From the NCBI RefSeq assembly GCF_022539315.1, contig NC_066314.1:55799180-55863179 (forward strand): a DNA stretch of 64,000 nt, given 5' to 3'. The notes beneath the pieces are model-generated. The model ran no database searches. It worked only from the letters and a program-made list of their open reading frames with translations, and was not told the origin of the DNA. Origin of the DNA: Serinus canaria. Taxonomy: Eukaryota > Chordata > Aves > Passeriformes > Fringillidae. Of the stretch, positions 12,257 to 24,165 are shown in pieces (positions within the stretch are counted from its first letter, which is position 1; each line of letters starts with the position of its first letter). The translations under genes were made by a program, and so were the position numbers.

Positions 12257-13274
12257 TGTTAGGTTTGTGGCGAGGTTTTGGTGATGGGGTGGGCTGCAGA
12301 GGTGACTTCTGTGAGAAGATGCCAGAAGCTCCCCCAGCTCCATGATGGACCTGCTGCGGGTCAATGCTGAGCCCTTCAGCAACACTGGTAGCACCTCTGT
12401 GATTACATATTTAAGAAAGTGTAAAAGATACTGCACAACAGCAGGTGAAGGAGAGGAGTATAAATGTGAGAGGAACAGCTCTGCAAACACCCAGGGCAGG
12501 GCAGAAAGAGGAGCAGGAGCTGCTCCAGAGCTGGGATTTCTCTGAGATTCTGTGGTGCAGCCAAGAGTGAGGTGGCTGAGCCCCTACAGACCCTGGAGGG
12601 CAGGGGGGGGTGCAGAGATCCACCTGCAGCCCCTGAAGGAGCCCACGCCAGAGCAGGGGGATGTCTGGAGGAGGCTGTGACTCCAAGGGAAGCCTGTGCT
12701 GGAGCAAAATCTGTCATGGCAGAATCTGTGGAGAGAAGAGCCCTCATTGGAGAATGACTGCACCTCATGGGAAAGGACTCATGCTGGAGCATTTAATGAA
12801 AGACAACCCTTGCAAACAACTTGCATTGGAGAAATTCTTGAAGGACCTACTTTCCTTTGGGAAAGGGACCCCATACTGGAACAGGGGAAGCATGTGAGGA
12901 GTCCTCTCCCTGAGGAGGAAGGAGCAGCAGAGACAATGTGAGATGAACTCATCACAACCCCAATTCTCCCTGCTGGATGAGAAGAGGTAGAGAAATTGGG
13001 AGTGAAGCTGAACGTGCGAAGAAGGGAAGGGTGGAGGAAGGTGCTGCAAGACTTGGTTTTATTTCTCATTATATTTCCTAACTTGATTAGCAATAAACTA
13101 ATTTTTCTCAAGTTGAGTGTGTTCTGCCCATAACAGTAATTGGTAAATGATCTCTTGCTGTCCTTATCTTGACCTGGGGGCATGTTGTTATATTTTCTCT
13201 CCCCTGTCCAGTTAAGAAGAGGAAATTATAGTGGCTGAATGGATACCTGCCGTTCAGCCAGAGTCAATCCACCA
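12257..13274 (+). mobile_element. solo LTR (ERVL-type, resembling the passerine TguLTR5 group) behind STYK1
   Basis: The element starts TGTTAGGTTTGTGG and ends near CAATCCACCA, about 1.02 kb, with the TG...CA ends of an LTR. The middle repeats a theme about GACTCATGCTGGAGCA. The segment GAGGAGGAAGGAGCAGCAGAG (about 12913-12933) and the 3' text with AATAAA at 13092-13097 match my recollection of a common songbird LTR. The family name is from memory. No clear target-site duplication was seen (AGGAG before, TGAGG after). Open frames at 12248-13183 on both strands lie inside the repeat and are not genes. Confidence 0.75.
13092..13097 (+). terminator. AATAAA poly(A) signal inside the LTR, possible STYK1 3' end
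   Basis: This is the first canonical poly(A) hexamer downstream of the STYK1 stop codon (TGA ending at 11993). None is seen in 11994-12256. If it is used, the STYK1 3' untranslated region would be about 1.1 kb, most of it LTR-derived. It may serve only the LTR. Confidence 0.35.
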
Positions 13275-16200
13275 TGAGGTTTTTGGAAATTTTTCCCCAT
13301 CTTTTCTGTCCCAGGAAAATGGATCAGTTGGGTATTTGAAAGAGGAGATGTCCTGGGGATCATGCTACAGTGGTATTCAATAATTCTCTCGGATTTCTTC
13401 AATGCTTTATACTCTAGCTTCCTTTGGGGGCACGGGCACTGTATTCAAACACACAAACCCACAAAAAAGCAATTCCCACACCTCCTTGCCCAACAACAAC
13501 AAAACCAAGCAAAACTCTTCATGTCTGTGGATGCAGAATTGTTACACAAATGTCATACGTCTTCATGGAGGGTGTGCTTTCTGTGCAGGTCAGGTGAGTA
13601 CTCCAAAGCTTATATGAAATTTTTTGATGATTGATTTTATTGGACATGCAGACATCATAAAAAATTATGCACTGGAAATTGTGGCTATTTTACTTTCATT
13701 TAAAAATAAGCAGAATCTGTGAAACAACTTTTCTCACTTCTGTTTCTAAAGTTGACAATATCTTAGAGGTTTTTTTTCTCTTATTATTTTGGCACTTTGA
13801 GCATTAAAGGTCCTTGTGAAAAAAAGACTAAATACATATTAAAGGAATAATTTTACCATTTTGTGTGAAGAGTGGATTCAGTGTTCACTCAGCATCCCCC
13901 CACTTAGCATGACTCTTTTCATTCTGGTTTCCATCAAAACTTGTTGGCCTTCTTCCAAAGACAATGGTAAGAAGTTTTGTATTTTTAATGCAAAATGACA
14001 TGAATTAAATAGTTGTTCTCTCTATCTCACTAAAGCTTTGTGGAAAATGATGTTTGTTTCCATAAATTAATGTAATGTGAGTTCATAGAGTACATGTGTC
14101 ACCACTATACACTGGGACATTGCAAAGTTCATTCAGGAGGAAGCAGCTTTCTGACTTTTCCCATGGTGTTGGCTAATTGCCACCTGGATCTTCATAAATG
14201 AGTTGGTGTAAATCTGACCTGGAGAATTGAGATACCTTCTTTTCCAAATGGTAAAATAATAACATCCTTTTCTCTCTCCCTCACTTGAAAACAGGTTCAA
14301 AGCTGCCTGGTAAATTAGGTCAAATTCGCAGTTATCTTTGGTGAATAAACTATTCATTTAAAAAAGCATTTGATTGGTTCAAACCTCCCACTGAAGAGTG
14401 GATATTCAGAAAGGTCTTGCCTGTGAAAGATGGGTGTGTAGCAGGTAATACAATCCCAGAGCTGTGAAAGCATCCCCAGTGCTGTTGCAGACCTGACAAA
14501 TAATGCACAGGGAGCCTTGTGAAACAGAGAGCTAAAGGTAACAAACACAGCACTGTTCTCAGAGCACAGAAAGCAATGCTCTGCTTTACACAAATGCTCA
14601 TATTTTATTTCTGTTGTGAAAGCTCTGATCAAGGCAATCCATGCTGAGCACCTCAAGCCTCTAACAAAAGATCTACTTTGGTTCCCCTGCAAGCAAATCT
14701 TTGCCAAGACCCTCCTTAAGAATTTGCCCACAGAAAGGCATTTTCCTGCTGTATGATAAGATTTGATTTCATTTCCCTTCAGTAAAGTGGCCTTAGTCAT
14801 TCTAAGAATGTAAGCATTCTTACTTTGATTAGTCTTCCCCTTGTTAATTTATGTTGGTTTGGAAGTAACTCTATCTAAATTATAATAAATTTTATTTTGG
14901 CATAATGCAATTGTGCATGTGGAGTTACCCTAATTTAACTGCTCTCCCTGCTTTTTAAAATAGCCCATACAGAAATCTTTTCCACATAGCAGTCTCCATT
15001 TCAGTAGCAATGTAGACTCATGCATCAATTTCTCCTTCGTGAACCCACTGAGGTCTTGGTGGAAATTTTTCAGTTGTTTCATGGAGAATCATAGCTTTTC
15101 AGTTTTTAGTGATAGAGTTGTTTTAGTTGTTTAATTAGAATATTTTGTTCCCATCAAAAATGTTGCCTTTTTATTATTATATTTAATTTTCTCAAAGATA
15201 CAGGGCCATCTGCACAATCTAGTTAGTTTCTGGTGGATTGTTTTTTTGTTCTTCTTAAATGTAGCTTATCTTTCATTGCACATAAAGCCTTATCTCTTCT
15301 ACCTGTCTTCTTCAGGCATCTGATCACCTTTTCAGTTGGAGACTGAATAAGATCCAATGGATCTCCTAAGGATGAGGAAATCCTGTTCAGGGCAGGCAGA
15401 GAGTGAAAAAAGTGGTCCAAAAAGTGACAACAGACGGGAGGCACAGATATTAAATTTTCCTGGTATGATTTGGCTTCACCATGCTTGGAATTTTTTTAAA
15501 CCACATATGAGTAATATGAGCTTTGAAAGTCTTTGAACTGCAAAATCTTCTTTGTGCTACAGTAGGCATGTAGCAAAGGACTCTAGTTCAGCCACATGGA
15601 AGAGAAGTACTGCAGTACTCTTGCTTTTCTGCATTCACAGAATTGCATTTTTGGTGAGGGCTTTGGCTTGATCATGAGAATGTGAGAGTGCACTGGTTTA
15701 TGTGCTACCTCCTACAACTTGTGGTTTTATTTATAGCAGGTGCTGCACCATCAAGAAATAGCAATAATCCACACACATCCCCCAACTCTCCAAGACACAT
15801 AAAAAGGCTACTTTTTTCACATAAATTTCATGTTACTGGTATATTTTTGGATGGTTTAACGGGTCATTCTATCTATGATAAAAGGAGGAAGTGAGCTAGT
15901 GTTTTCCTCTTGCCTTGTTTTTAAACAATCCCCCCCTCTGCAAGGGGCATTCTACTTCATAGAATCACGGAGTCATAGAATGCCCTGAGTTGGAAGGGAT
16001 CCATGAGGATCACCGAGAGGAATTGTTCTTTATGCTAATGTTAAACCCAAGATAAATAATTAAGGAATGAAAGACAAATTGCCTTTTTATTTTTCATTTC
16101 ATTTTGCTCACCTTTTCATATACAACATTTTCAGAAATAAAACAATGCAGAATTTCACATCTGTCCTCTGATATTACGTGGCAAATGCTCCCTCTGTTAT

Positions 16201-17743
16201 TTTATGTGCACCAGGTTTCCATCTCTGTAGCTTATTATGCTCTTATGCATTTAAATGGACCTTGATTGGGTGACTGTAATGAAGTGGATGTGCTCAACTC
16301 CCATATGGCCTTGCAGAAATATTTTTTTATTACATCAGCTTCCTATGATTAGTTCTTCAAAATTCAGTACATGGAGGTGAAGGATGGTGCTTGGGTGGGT
16401 AAGAAGAGAATATTTTGATGTGGAAAGCCTCTAGCAGAGCTGTTGCCACTGGAGAAATCTTTCTTAACTTTCTGCCTGAATAATTGCAACAAGAATGAGA
16501 GTAATTAGATATTTATACCTGAGCCTGGTCATGGTCTGTTCTTACTTTTTTCTTTATACCAATAGCATGTCCACAGCTGAGCTGCAGTTCTCAACTGTTG
16601 ACCTCAGCCTGTCTTCAAGACAAGCTGATGTTTCCTGCCTGGTTTAAATTAACGTTTTAAGTAAAAGCATTTCCTGTGAGCTGGTGTTATCTTTTCAAAT
16701 TGTGGATTTACTGTGCTTTACCGTTTGTGAGGAAAAAAAAGATGAACTAGATACAAGTTGAATTGTCTGTGATCAAAGTTTTTTTTTTTTAATGTGTATT
16801 TTTTGAACAAATGTACTTCAGCTCCAAGCTGGAGAAGAGCATTTAGCTTGATGAGGTACGTTTAATAGGTGTAGTTACTTAATCTCTTACAATGAATTAT
16901 TGATTTTATTGATATTATTGAATTAAATCCTGCATTCTGTATTTAAGTTTTCTTGATAGAATATAGAGTCAGCTGCAGCAGCACAGTGAAGAAATCAGGG
17001 ATGTAGGGGCAGAAGTTAGATCCAACTTGTTGGAAGTGGGAGAAGTCTGATGTTTATGTCAAATATCTGCCTACAACTTGTAAAAAAGCTAAAGTTCTGT
17101 GTTCAGCCAGTGTATGATTTCTGCTGTGTGCACAATTGATTATAGGAGGAACTGTACTATCTTGTTTTGCCACCTGAATCACTACCCTGTCTGGAGGAGT
17201 TTGAAATATCAAAAGCCACAGAATCATTCTATGAAAACAGGACAACAGCATCATGCAGCTCACTCCTACAGGACTGTCCCTGAAGCTGGTTATGGACCTG
17301 CCAGCCCCTTAAACCACACAGCCCCTTAAACCACCACCAAAGTGGAGTGATGGGGGAGATCTTTGGATGTGGAGGCTGTGAAAAATCTCTTTTAGACCTT
17401 ATTAGGCCACACAGCACAAGACAGAGCAACCTGTCCAAGCCCAAGGAGTTCCTTTAAGTAGCCAAAGCTTTATTGTAAAAATTTATTTTAAAATATCAGT
17501 TCCTCATGTCAGGCTGACTGTCCTGTAGTTCCCTGTCTTTTTGAAGACATTTGCTGCCACCTTTGTTTTATATCCTGCTTTTTTGGGACAGAATTGTTGA
17601 GTTCTGTGGAGCTGCTCCTTGAAAACCAGTCCCATCCTGAGCCCCTCTTCTCTACAGGACTCTTGTTGCTTTTATTTGGCAGGTTTATTGTTTGATTTGT
17701 GGTTTGGTAGTCCTTTTGGGTTTTTTCTCCCCCTGTTTTAGAA
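13275..17743. other. intergenic, AT-rich, no gene seen
   Basis: Contains one CR1 end (15958-16020). Open frames of 60-148 codons (for example 14354-14800 minus) have no domain, no plausible splice partner and AT-rich composition. I see nothing else. Confidence 0.6.
15958..16020 (-). repeat. CR1 3' tip, minus orientation
   Basis: The tract CATAGAATCACGGAGTCATAGAATG followed by GTTGGAAGGGATCC is the reverse complement of the terminal CR1 sequence (GGATC...TTCCAAC...ATTCTATGACT...TTCTATG). About 60 bases; the rest of the element is absent or unrecognisable. Confidence 0.8.
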
Positions 17744-18218
17744 TGACACAGACCTGCCTTTGTTATTCAATTGAGCCAGGTGTTGGTTTATCGATTGGTA
17801 CTTAGCTACTTTCCTGCCAAGCTTCAAACCCCTTCCCCCCCCCACCCACCCCCCACCCCCGACCCAGTTGTTAACCCCTCCTATCCCAAGCAGTTTTCCT
17901 CCCTTGAAATCCTTCGCTGGTTTTCACATTGTATTCCCTGCCTTGTGTTCCACCCCTAGTTCTCCTCATTAGTTGAACATTGTATCCTCCCTTGATACCT
18001 GCCCCCCTTTATAAGTTGTTTGCCCGCAGTTAGTTGCCTGGGACCCCGGGACTCGGGGATTTTACCATCAAATAAAGTAACCCACTGCCCCCCAGGCCCG
18101 TGCTGTCGTCCTTTTTGTTCCGCGTTGCGCCTCCACCGGTAGCTGGGATTCTGCGGAGCCCCAAAAGAGGGGGACTGTCGCCCCCCCCACTGTCACCATC
18201 TAGCCGGGACATACGACA
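17744..18218 (+). mobile_element. probable solo LTR, plus orientation
   Basis: A C-rich U3-like part holds a C/A tract at 17833-17870. A TATA-like TTTATAAG lies at 18008-18015, AATAAA at 18071-18076, then a GC-rich U5-like part ending in GACATACGACA at about 18218. The distance from TATA to poly(A) signal (about 60 bases) suits a short R region. The 5' edge is uncertain: TG is also found at 17761 and 17781. No internal retroviral sequence follows, so it appears to be a solo LTR. The family is not identified. Confidence 0.6.
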
Positions 18219-20750
18219 GACTCTCTGTCATTGGATTTCTCCCGTGAACACAGACTCCTGAGCAGACCAAAGTCTTTACGCTTAGAGATCAGGCTTGATT
18301 GTGATTTTGTGTTTGCATTTTCCCCTTCTTTTCAGGAACTCCAGCATCTCATGATTACTGCCCTGACCAGTTCTCTGTGTTCTTAAAAACAAGTGGAGTA
18401 TAAGAAGAAAAAGAAGGGAAATGAAATTAAGAAAAGGGGTAGAAAATATTTACATGTTTGAAAATTAAGCATGTATGTTCCTGGTAGCCTGTAAAGTAAA
18501 AATACTCAAACTAATTTTAATTGAATTATATTTTTAGATTTTAATAATTCTCAGAATTAACAAAATTAATGATTCATGAAGTCTCCTGTTCTGAAGATAC
18601 TATAGTTTCTGTTTTCTGTCTGAAGTCCTGACCTAGCCTTAAGCAAATGTGAGCAACTTTTTTCTACATAAATCAAAGAGTTGAGTGGAAAGGCTGGTAC
18701 TGGTAGACAGGTCAGAGAATTTGTTGCTGCGGAAAAGGGCTGGCAGTACAAGCATATGATTCTAGTAATGGATTCCACAGATTGAAATTTTTCAATATAT
18801 TCTCTTGCTCCATGAACGTGACATTAGGAATAGCTCAGAGTTTGGTGCAATCACAGCAGGAACAGGTTGCCACTGTTATCACTATAAGTCTGAAATGGTA
18901 GAGCTTTGTTCTGGAGTGGAGGAATTAAAGTTTCCTGTGTGGGCCACCACAATAATTATTTCTTATCTTGTAGTTGCTCTGTTTCAGTCAGAATGGCTGT
19001 TTTGCCACCCCGCAGAGTCACATATGGAGAATAGGACACAGGCACCACCTGTTCTACTGTTACATTTCAGCTTCCTCCTGTGAAGTTAAGGTAACATCCC
19101 CTCAATTTTCTTGTTCCAATTCTCAAACTCTTGATTTGCTGTGTTGTTAATATAAATACATAAATGGATATAATTAAGGATGTTAATATGGATCAAATAC
19201 ACCTGCATTGCTTTCATTGACAGTGCTTGCAGTGAAAGATAAATGTAATTTGTAAATTATCCCACTAGAATTGACTGTTTGCTAAGTGAGGAAATTTAAT
19301 TTCTCACCTTTTTCATCTTGGTCAAGCCTAAATTGCTTATTTATGGGATGTGAAGGACGCTAGATGACTTCACTCCCCTGTCAAAGCAAGTTTCCCTCAA
19401 TGATTTATGGAGCATCCATCAGAGCAGAAGTTTAATCACTAAAGATTGACCTCTTCGTGAGCTATTGTCATTGCTTAAACTATTTTGTATTCCAAAAAGC
19501 TGATGTATGACATCATTCCTTATGTATATTACTTTTCTGCTAATAATATGCTCTGTCATTAGAAATTATTCCAAAGTGCTGTGAGGAAAGCTCAACTGAC
19601 CCTCAGGGAAATCCAGATTCACATCCAGGCTTTGTGGCAGATGGGACTTCTAAATTCCAAGTAAAGCAAAGTTTAAAAAAGCAACACTTAAAAGCATATA
19701 AGAGGGATAAAAAGGAGCACTCCTCTCTGAATGTGAAACACAGAACTGTCAAGAAACAGCGAAGACAAAGAACAGAGGGGAACAGGGACATGAAGAATAA
19801 AGGTAAAGTCTGTTAATAATGGAAAAGACACATCATTAGTAAATAATCAGTCTAGCAGATTTCATGTCTGAATTAGAGATGTGCATTTGTATGCTAACTT
19901 TTCCTTTCTGTCCTGCTGTTCAAGATTGGGCAAGATGGGCAGTTCAAGGTAGGTTAAAGCTGAAGATTTGGAGCTCTGACAGTTCTGTTGGTGCTGTATC
20001 AAAACACACATGGTATTTGGACTTCCCTTCAGATGGAAAGCTGAGTTGTGACTGGGGTAATGGGGTAAGTCTCAAGGAAGGGACTGTCAAAGGAAAGTGC
20101 AATGTACTGATGAAGTATGCAGTGACTGAATTTTTTTGATTAACATCTGTATCAGCTGGGTGGATCAGCTGATTATATCAGCTGGCTGTATGAATTTTTG
20201 TTCAAGAGTTAATCAAAAGAGCTTGAATGTCTTTCTAAGTTAACCACACCAGCATGGGGACAGTGTGTATACATATATATAGCCTGATTAGCCCGATACA
20301 TATTTCTTCCTTGTGCTAGCCAGCATTGCAGTGGTGAACATATCATAAATTCTGCCAGCGAGAATCACATTTGTATTGTGATTCATGTCTTTATTGAAAT
20401 TGCTACATTCTGTTAGTTTGCTCTTGCATTGCACTTCCAACACATAGCTGTGGTTGATTCTGCTAAATCAGAATCTCATGAAACATCACGTCTTCAAATA
20501 AACAAATTTGTTATTAAAGGTTAAATTACCAATGTGTGGAATATCAAAAAGAACCCTGCCAGACATTGCTGGACTCTGACATGAGTGCAGGCTTGAGGTA
20601 AACTGACACTGCAGTTTGACATTAATTGTATTTTGAGAGCTGGTCCCATTGAGAAAACCTCACCTTTCTCACATGTATCTTCTTTTTCTTCTTATTAGAT
20701 TCTCCTGTTTCATCTACTGTGGAAGCCCTGGGGAGCATTCCCTAAGTTAG
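18219..20750. other. intergenic, no gene seen
   Basis: AT-rich single-copy-looking DNA. Open frames up to 92 codons (18805-19083, 19864-20139) lack any recognisable domain. A loose cluster of TATCAGCTG words occurs at about 20150-20185. Confidence 0.55.
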
Positions 20751-21170
20751 GGAGACACAAGAAGCTCCCCTTAAAAAGCTGTTAAGACCCCATTGGCTTC
20801 TTCCCCTGTTCCTATGTCTGTTCCTATGTCCCTGAGCCGCTCCCTCCCTATTCCCCTGTTGGCCACCATCTTGGTACTGCCTGAGAGCATGGGTCAGCCC
20901 GACCTTCTGGGGACAGAGAGGAACCCGGACTCTCGACATGTGGGTGCTCTGGGACTCTAAACATCTCACCCCAGCAGCTGAATTAAGCATCTGCGGACAT
21001 TATACAAAGGCCCTTTTTGCTTCTTTACCCTGAACTTTACTAGCAGCAATTCAGGCTGCAACAATCTACTACCTGCTGGATTGTTGCAGTGATTCTAGGG
21101 ATCCTCTTCGTGGCATTGCTGGGAATAACAGGGCATTTTATTACCAAGGGTAAATAAATCTCCTTCACTG
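20751..21170 (+). mobile_element. possible LTR remnant
   Basis: The segment with GCCACCATCTTGGTACTGCC (20862-20881), GACTCTCGACATGTGGGTGC (20929-20948) and a degenerate poly(A)-like GAATTAAGCATCT near 20980 has the look of a passerine LTR, but I cannot fix its ends or family. The antisense frame at 20742-20990 is not a gene. Treat as tentative. Confidence 0.3.
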
Positions 21171-23049
21171 AAAATACTTCATTTGACTGTAGAACTCTGT
21201 CACGGAGCACAGCAGAGCTCTTGAAATCTGCTCATTGGTCCAAGAAGAACATGGACCTCTTATCTTTTAAAAAAGACTTGCTCTCATGCCTATTTCCATC
21301 TGGATAACAGATGCCCTTCACAGATTCCTTCAGAGACTTTGCCAGTCTCAGAAGAGCTCCAGGGATGGCATTATTGTAACTGGGGAGAATAATTTTCTGA
21401 AAGAATGCATTTATGAAATGTGTTTGTAAGGAACTAGGTATGACTATGAGTGGGAAGAGACATATAAGATTCTTTTTCAGGCTGCCCATGTCCATGCTTC
21501 CCTGAGCAGTGGGTGACCTACAGAGGCAGGTGTTACTCCTGCTCCAAGAAGAAGAAGGACTGGAATTCCAGCTAGGAGTCCTGCTGGGCACAGGGAGCTC
21601 ATCCAATACCAGTGAAACGGTGGGTGCCTTTGCAGGGGCAAGGGCAGGATGAAGTGGGAGCAAGTCTAAGGCACAGTTATGGCAGCTCCTTCCCTTTGGG
21701 AGGAAGGGAGAGTGTAAAAGGTTCCTGGGGCCCACCCACCACCTTCTTTGCATTGGCAAAGACAATTGGCTTTCCCTTGGACACTTTGCAAGAGGGACTT
21801 GTTTCTTTCTTCCTGACTCAGCTGAGTTTTGTTTTTCATGAGTTCAGCCCTCAGAACAAACAGCTGGGGAAGCTGCCTGGCACTCTGAAATGCCAAGTCT
21901 CACAAAGCAGGTCCCTGTAGGAAGGAAGGGAATAGGTGTTCACATTCAGAAAAGGCCCCAAAATTTCCTCTCTCACACAGAGCTTCTTTCTTTACCCTTC
22001 AAAACCCATGACTTGACCTGGTTTCTCTGAGTCTACTATCTCTCTGCCTTTCCATCCCTCCTTGGACTTCTTCCAGGTACTACACACCAAATCCCACTAG
22101 ATTGGTTTGCAGATGGCCTTGGGAAGACTGAGTGACGAAAAGCGAGTATGGCATTTCCTTTGTACTTTTAGATAAAACACCTGAGATTCTTCCCCCCTCT
22201 GCCATGAAAAGTCTCCTGGTGTTCGACAGAAGTCAGCCAGCAATGAACACGGCTGCTAAGGCATGTTCAGAGTGGCCATGGCTAAGGGCCATGCAGCTAA
22301 GGGCTTCCTCCTGCTCAGCTGCCAGAGCCCAGTGCGGTGCACCTAGACCTGGGAGTCTCTATTCCAGGCTACTGGACACAGCCACTACATTCCTGTCTGT
22401 AGGTCCCACCAGAGACAACACACATGCAAGCAAAGGACTGTGACACAGTGATTGTGTCTGCAATCATCACCTGCTCCCAGAGGCTCAGACCCATCCCTTG
22501 CTCCCCTCTCTTTCCTCCTTGTCCCCTAAAAGTTCCTGAACAAGTTTTACAGAGGCCCACCTTGAATGTACTCAAATCCTCCCGCTCCACTTTCACCCCA
22601 CCTTTCTGTTACAAAGCCCAGGGTGCTCCTGTTCAAAGCTGCGCCTGGAGGCTTTTGATGGCCCATCAATTAGTAGCTGAAAACTTTTGGTCTTTGCCAT
22701 TTTGTCTGTTATTTCTTGAATTTTTGTGTCTGTGGATTTCTCTTTCATAATTTTGTCATCATTATGCTCTTTTGCACTGAACAAGACCTTGATTGGATAA
22801 CCTTAATGAAGCAGAGACTTCCACCTTTCACACATCCATACAGATGATTTTAACTGGCTACTTTAACTGGGATACTTCATACTTTCTGTCCCAAATGCCT
22901 TTAGTAGAACAGCAAAAAGTCCCTCGTGGAACAGAGCATTTTTCTCCTTAGTGATAGGAAATGGAGAGCCCAGTGTGAGACTGGTGAACTGCAAGTCTCA
23001 CATTGAGCTCCAGGCATCACAAGTGTCCCAGGATGGATCCTCCCTGCCA
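21171..23049. other. intergenic, unassigned
   Basis: A 177-codon minus frame lies at 21232-21765, and frames near 22100-22790 occur on both strands. None shows a recognisable domain, and none joins to a neighbour by matching splice phase. Composition is mixed, possibly old ERV-derived sequence. No call is made. Confidence 0.4.
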
Positions 23050-23405
23050 TCAGCTCATGAAGTTTAACTGCCGCAGGTCTCTTCCCTCCAAAGATGTGAG
23101 ATGTTCTTCCCCCTGCCAAAGTGGGGATCCCCCTGTAGTGTCACCCTGCTTGTGCGCTCTGTCTCCCACAGGATCAAGTCCACCAGCCTTGTACAGAACC
23201 GCGCTGTTCTGCTGTATGGTGCCATCCATGCTTCCAGCTGTCAAGTCCCTGCCCCATGGATCTGTGAGAAATCTGCTCAGTGACCTCTGTGGACCTTGTC
23301 TGAGGAAGTATTCTTTGGAGAGCTGTGCAAAGGCCTGATTCCTGTGAAGTTTCTCTGAGAAGTCCTGTGCTCCTTGCTCCTGCGCTGCCGCGGCTGCTGC
23401 GTCCA
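23050..23405 (-). other. unassigned 118-codon open frame beside an LTR
   Basis: The minus frame from a TTG at 23404-23406 to a stop at 23050 opens with an alanine run (about codons 3-8), then a hydrophilic stretch with QNQAFAQL-like text. There is no ATG start, no Kozak context and no recognised family. It lies just downstream (minus sense) of the probable LTR at 23450-24165, so it may be ERV leader or a nested LTR rather than host coding sequence. Confidence 0.2.
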
Positions 23406-23449
23406 AAGCACTTCACTCCCCTCCGAGCCGGGGGGAGGCGGCCGGGGCT

Positions 23450-24165
23450 AGCTCGGAGCACAGCAGCAGCTAGCAGCTAAGGGGGCACTACCCAGATCCG
23501 TCAGGGACGTCCGGGCTGCGCCTTCCTCGGCAGGACAGCAGCAACAGTATCGAAAAGAAGCGGCAAGGCGGAGAAGCCGAGAGAAAAGAGGGTCTTGACA
23601 CGCCCGGTGTAGCCCAGTGGTTTTAATGTACCATTCCTCCACCGCGTCCAGGCGGGAAAAGACACCACTGCGTCCAGGCGGGAAAAGACGCCACTGCGTC
23701 GGGGCGGGAAAAGACAACACAAAAGGGTTGGAGAAGCAGTATATAAAGGGGTGTACAATAACCAATCGGGGGAAACTGAGGAGGGGAATTCAACATGACT
23801 GACAGGGGTGGCAACAAGTGGTACACGAACGAAGGAGGGGCTCAGGGCACCTGCCCAATCACCCCCTGTGGAAGGGAGAAGTTTCTGGAAGGATGGGGGG
23901 GTTTCAGGAGATGAACGGGGCTCTGGAGGAGGGGGAAGGGGCAGTTGCCAGGGGAACGGGGGTGGAGACAAGGGCTTGGCAGCGAGCCCAGACAGGGAGG
24001 ACACCATTGGAGGGAAAGGGGGAACCAGGACTGAACCATCGAACTGGGTATAGGGTTGTAACCAGGGGAATCATCACAGAACAATACAAAACAGGGAAGA
24101 TAACTCAATTGGGAACTGGACACACACCACAACACTGCGCCACCTGCCACACTGCAAGGAACGAA
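23450..24165 (-). mobile_element. probable solo LTR, minus orientation, with a triple E2F-like repeat
   Basis: Read on the minus strand it has a C-rich U3, an inverted CCAAT (GATTGG) next to a TATA-like TTTATATA at about 23739-23748, three tandem 26-bp units (23639-23716), an ATTAAA poly(A)-like signal near 23625, and a U5-like GC-rich end. The TATA element also reads TATATAAAG on the plus strand, so orientation is likely rather than certain. Ends were not fixed and no target-site duplication was found. The 168-codon and 127-codon frames here are by-products. Confidence 0.55.
23639..23716 (-). promoter_or_regulatory. three tandem 26-bp units, each with a consensus E2F site
   Basis: Units 23639-23664, 23665-23690 and 23691-23716 differ at only a few positions. 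Each contains GCGGGAAA (23652-23659, 23678-23685, 23704-23711), the reverse complement of TTTCCCGC, which fits the E2F consensus TTTSSCGC. Spacing is exactly 26 bp. They sit 23-100 bases from the TATA-like element. Binding is inferred from the motif only. Confidence 0.6.

Noticed and set aside
12248..13183. Overlapping open frames of 60-134 codons
   Set aside because: All sit inside the 1-kb LTR behind STYK1 and show no domain.
17217..17240. Possible CR1 tip at AGAATCATTCTATG
   Set aside because: Only about 14 bases match; flanks do not continue as CR1.
21232..21765. 177-codon minus frame
   Set aside because: No recognisable domain or splice partner; mixed composition. Could be ERV debris but I cannot show it.
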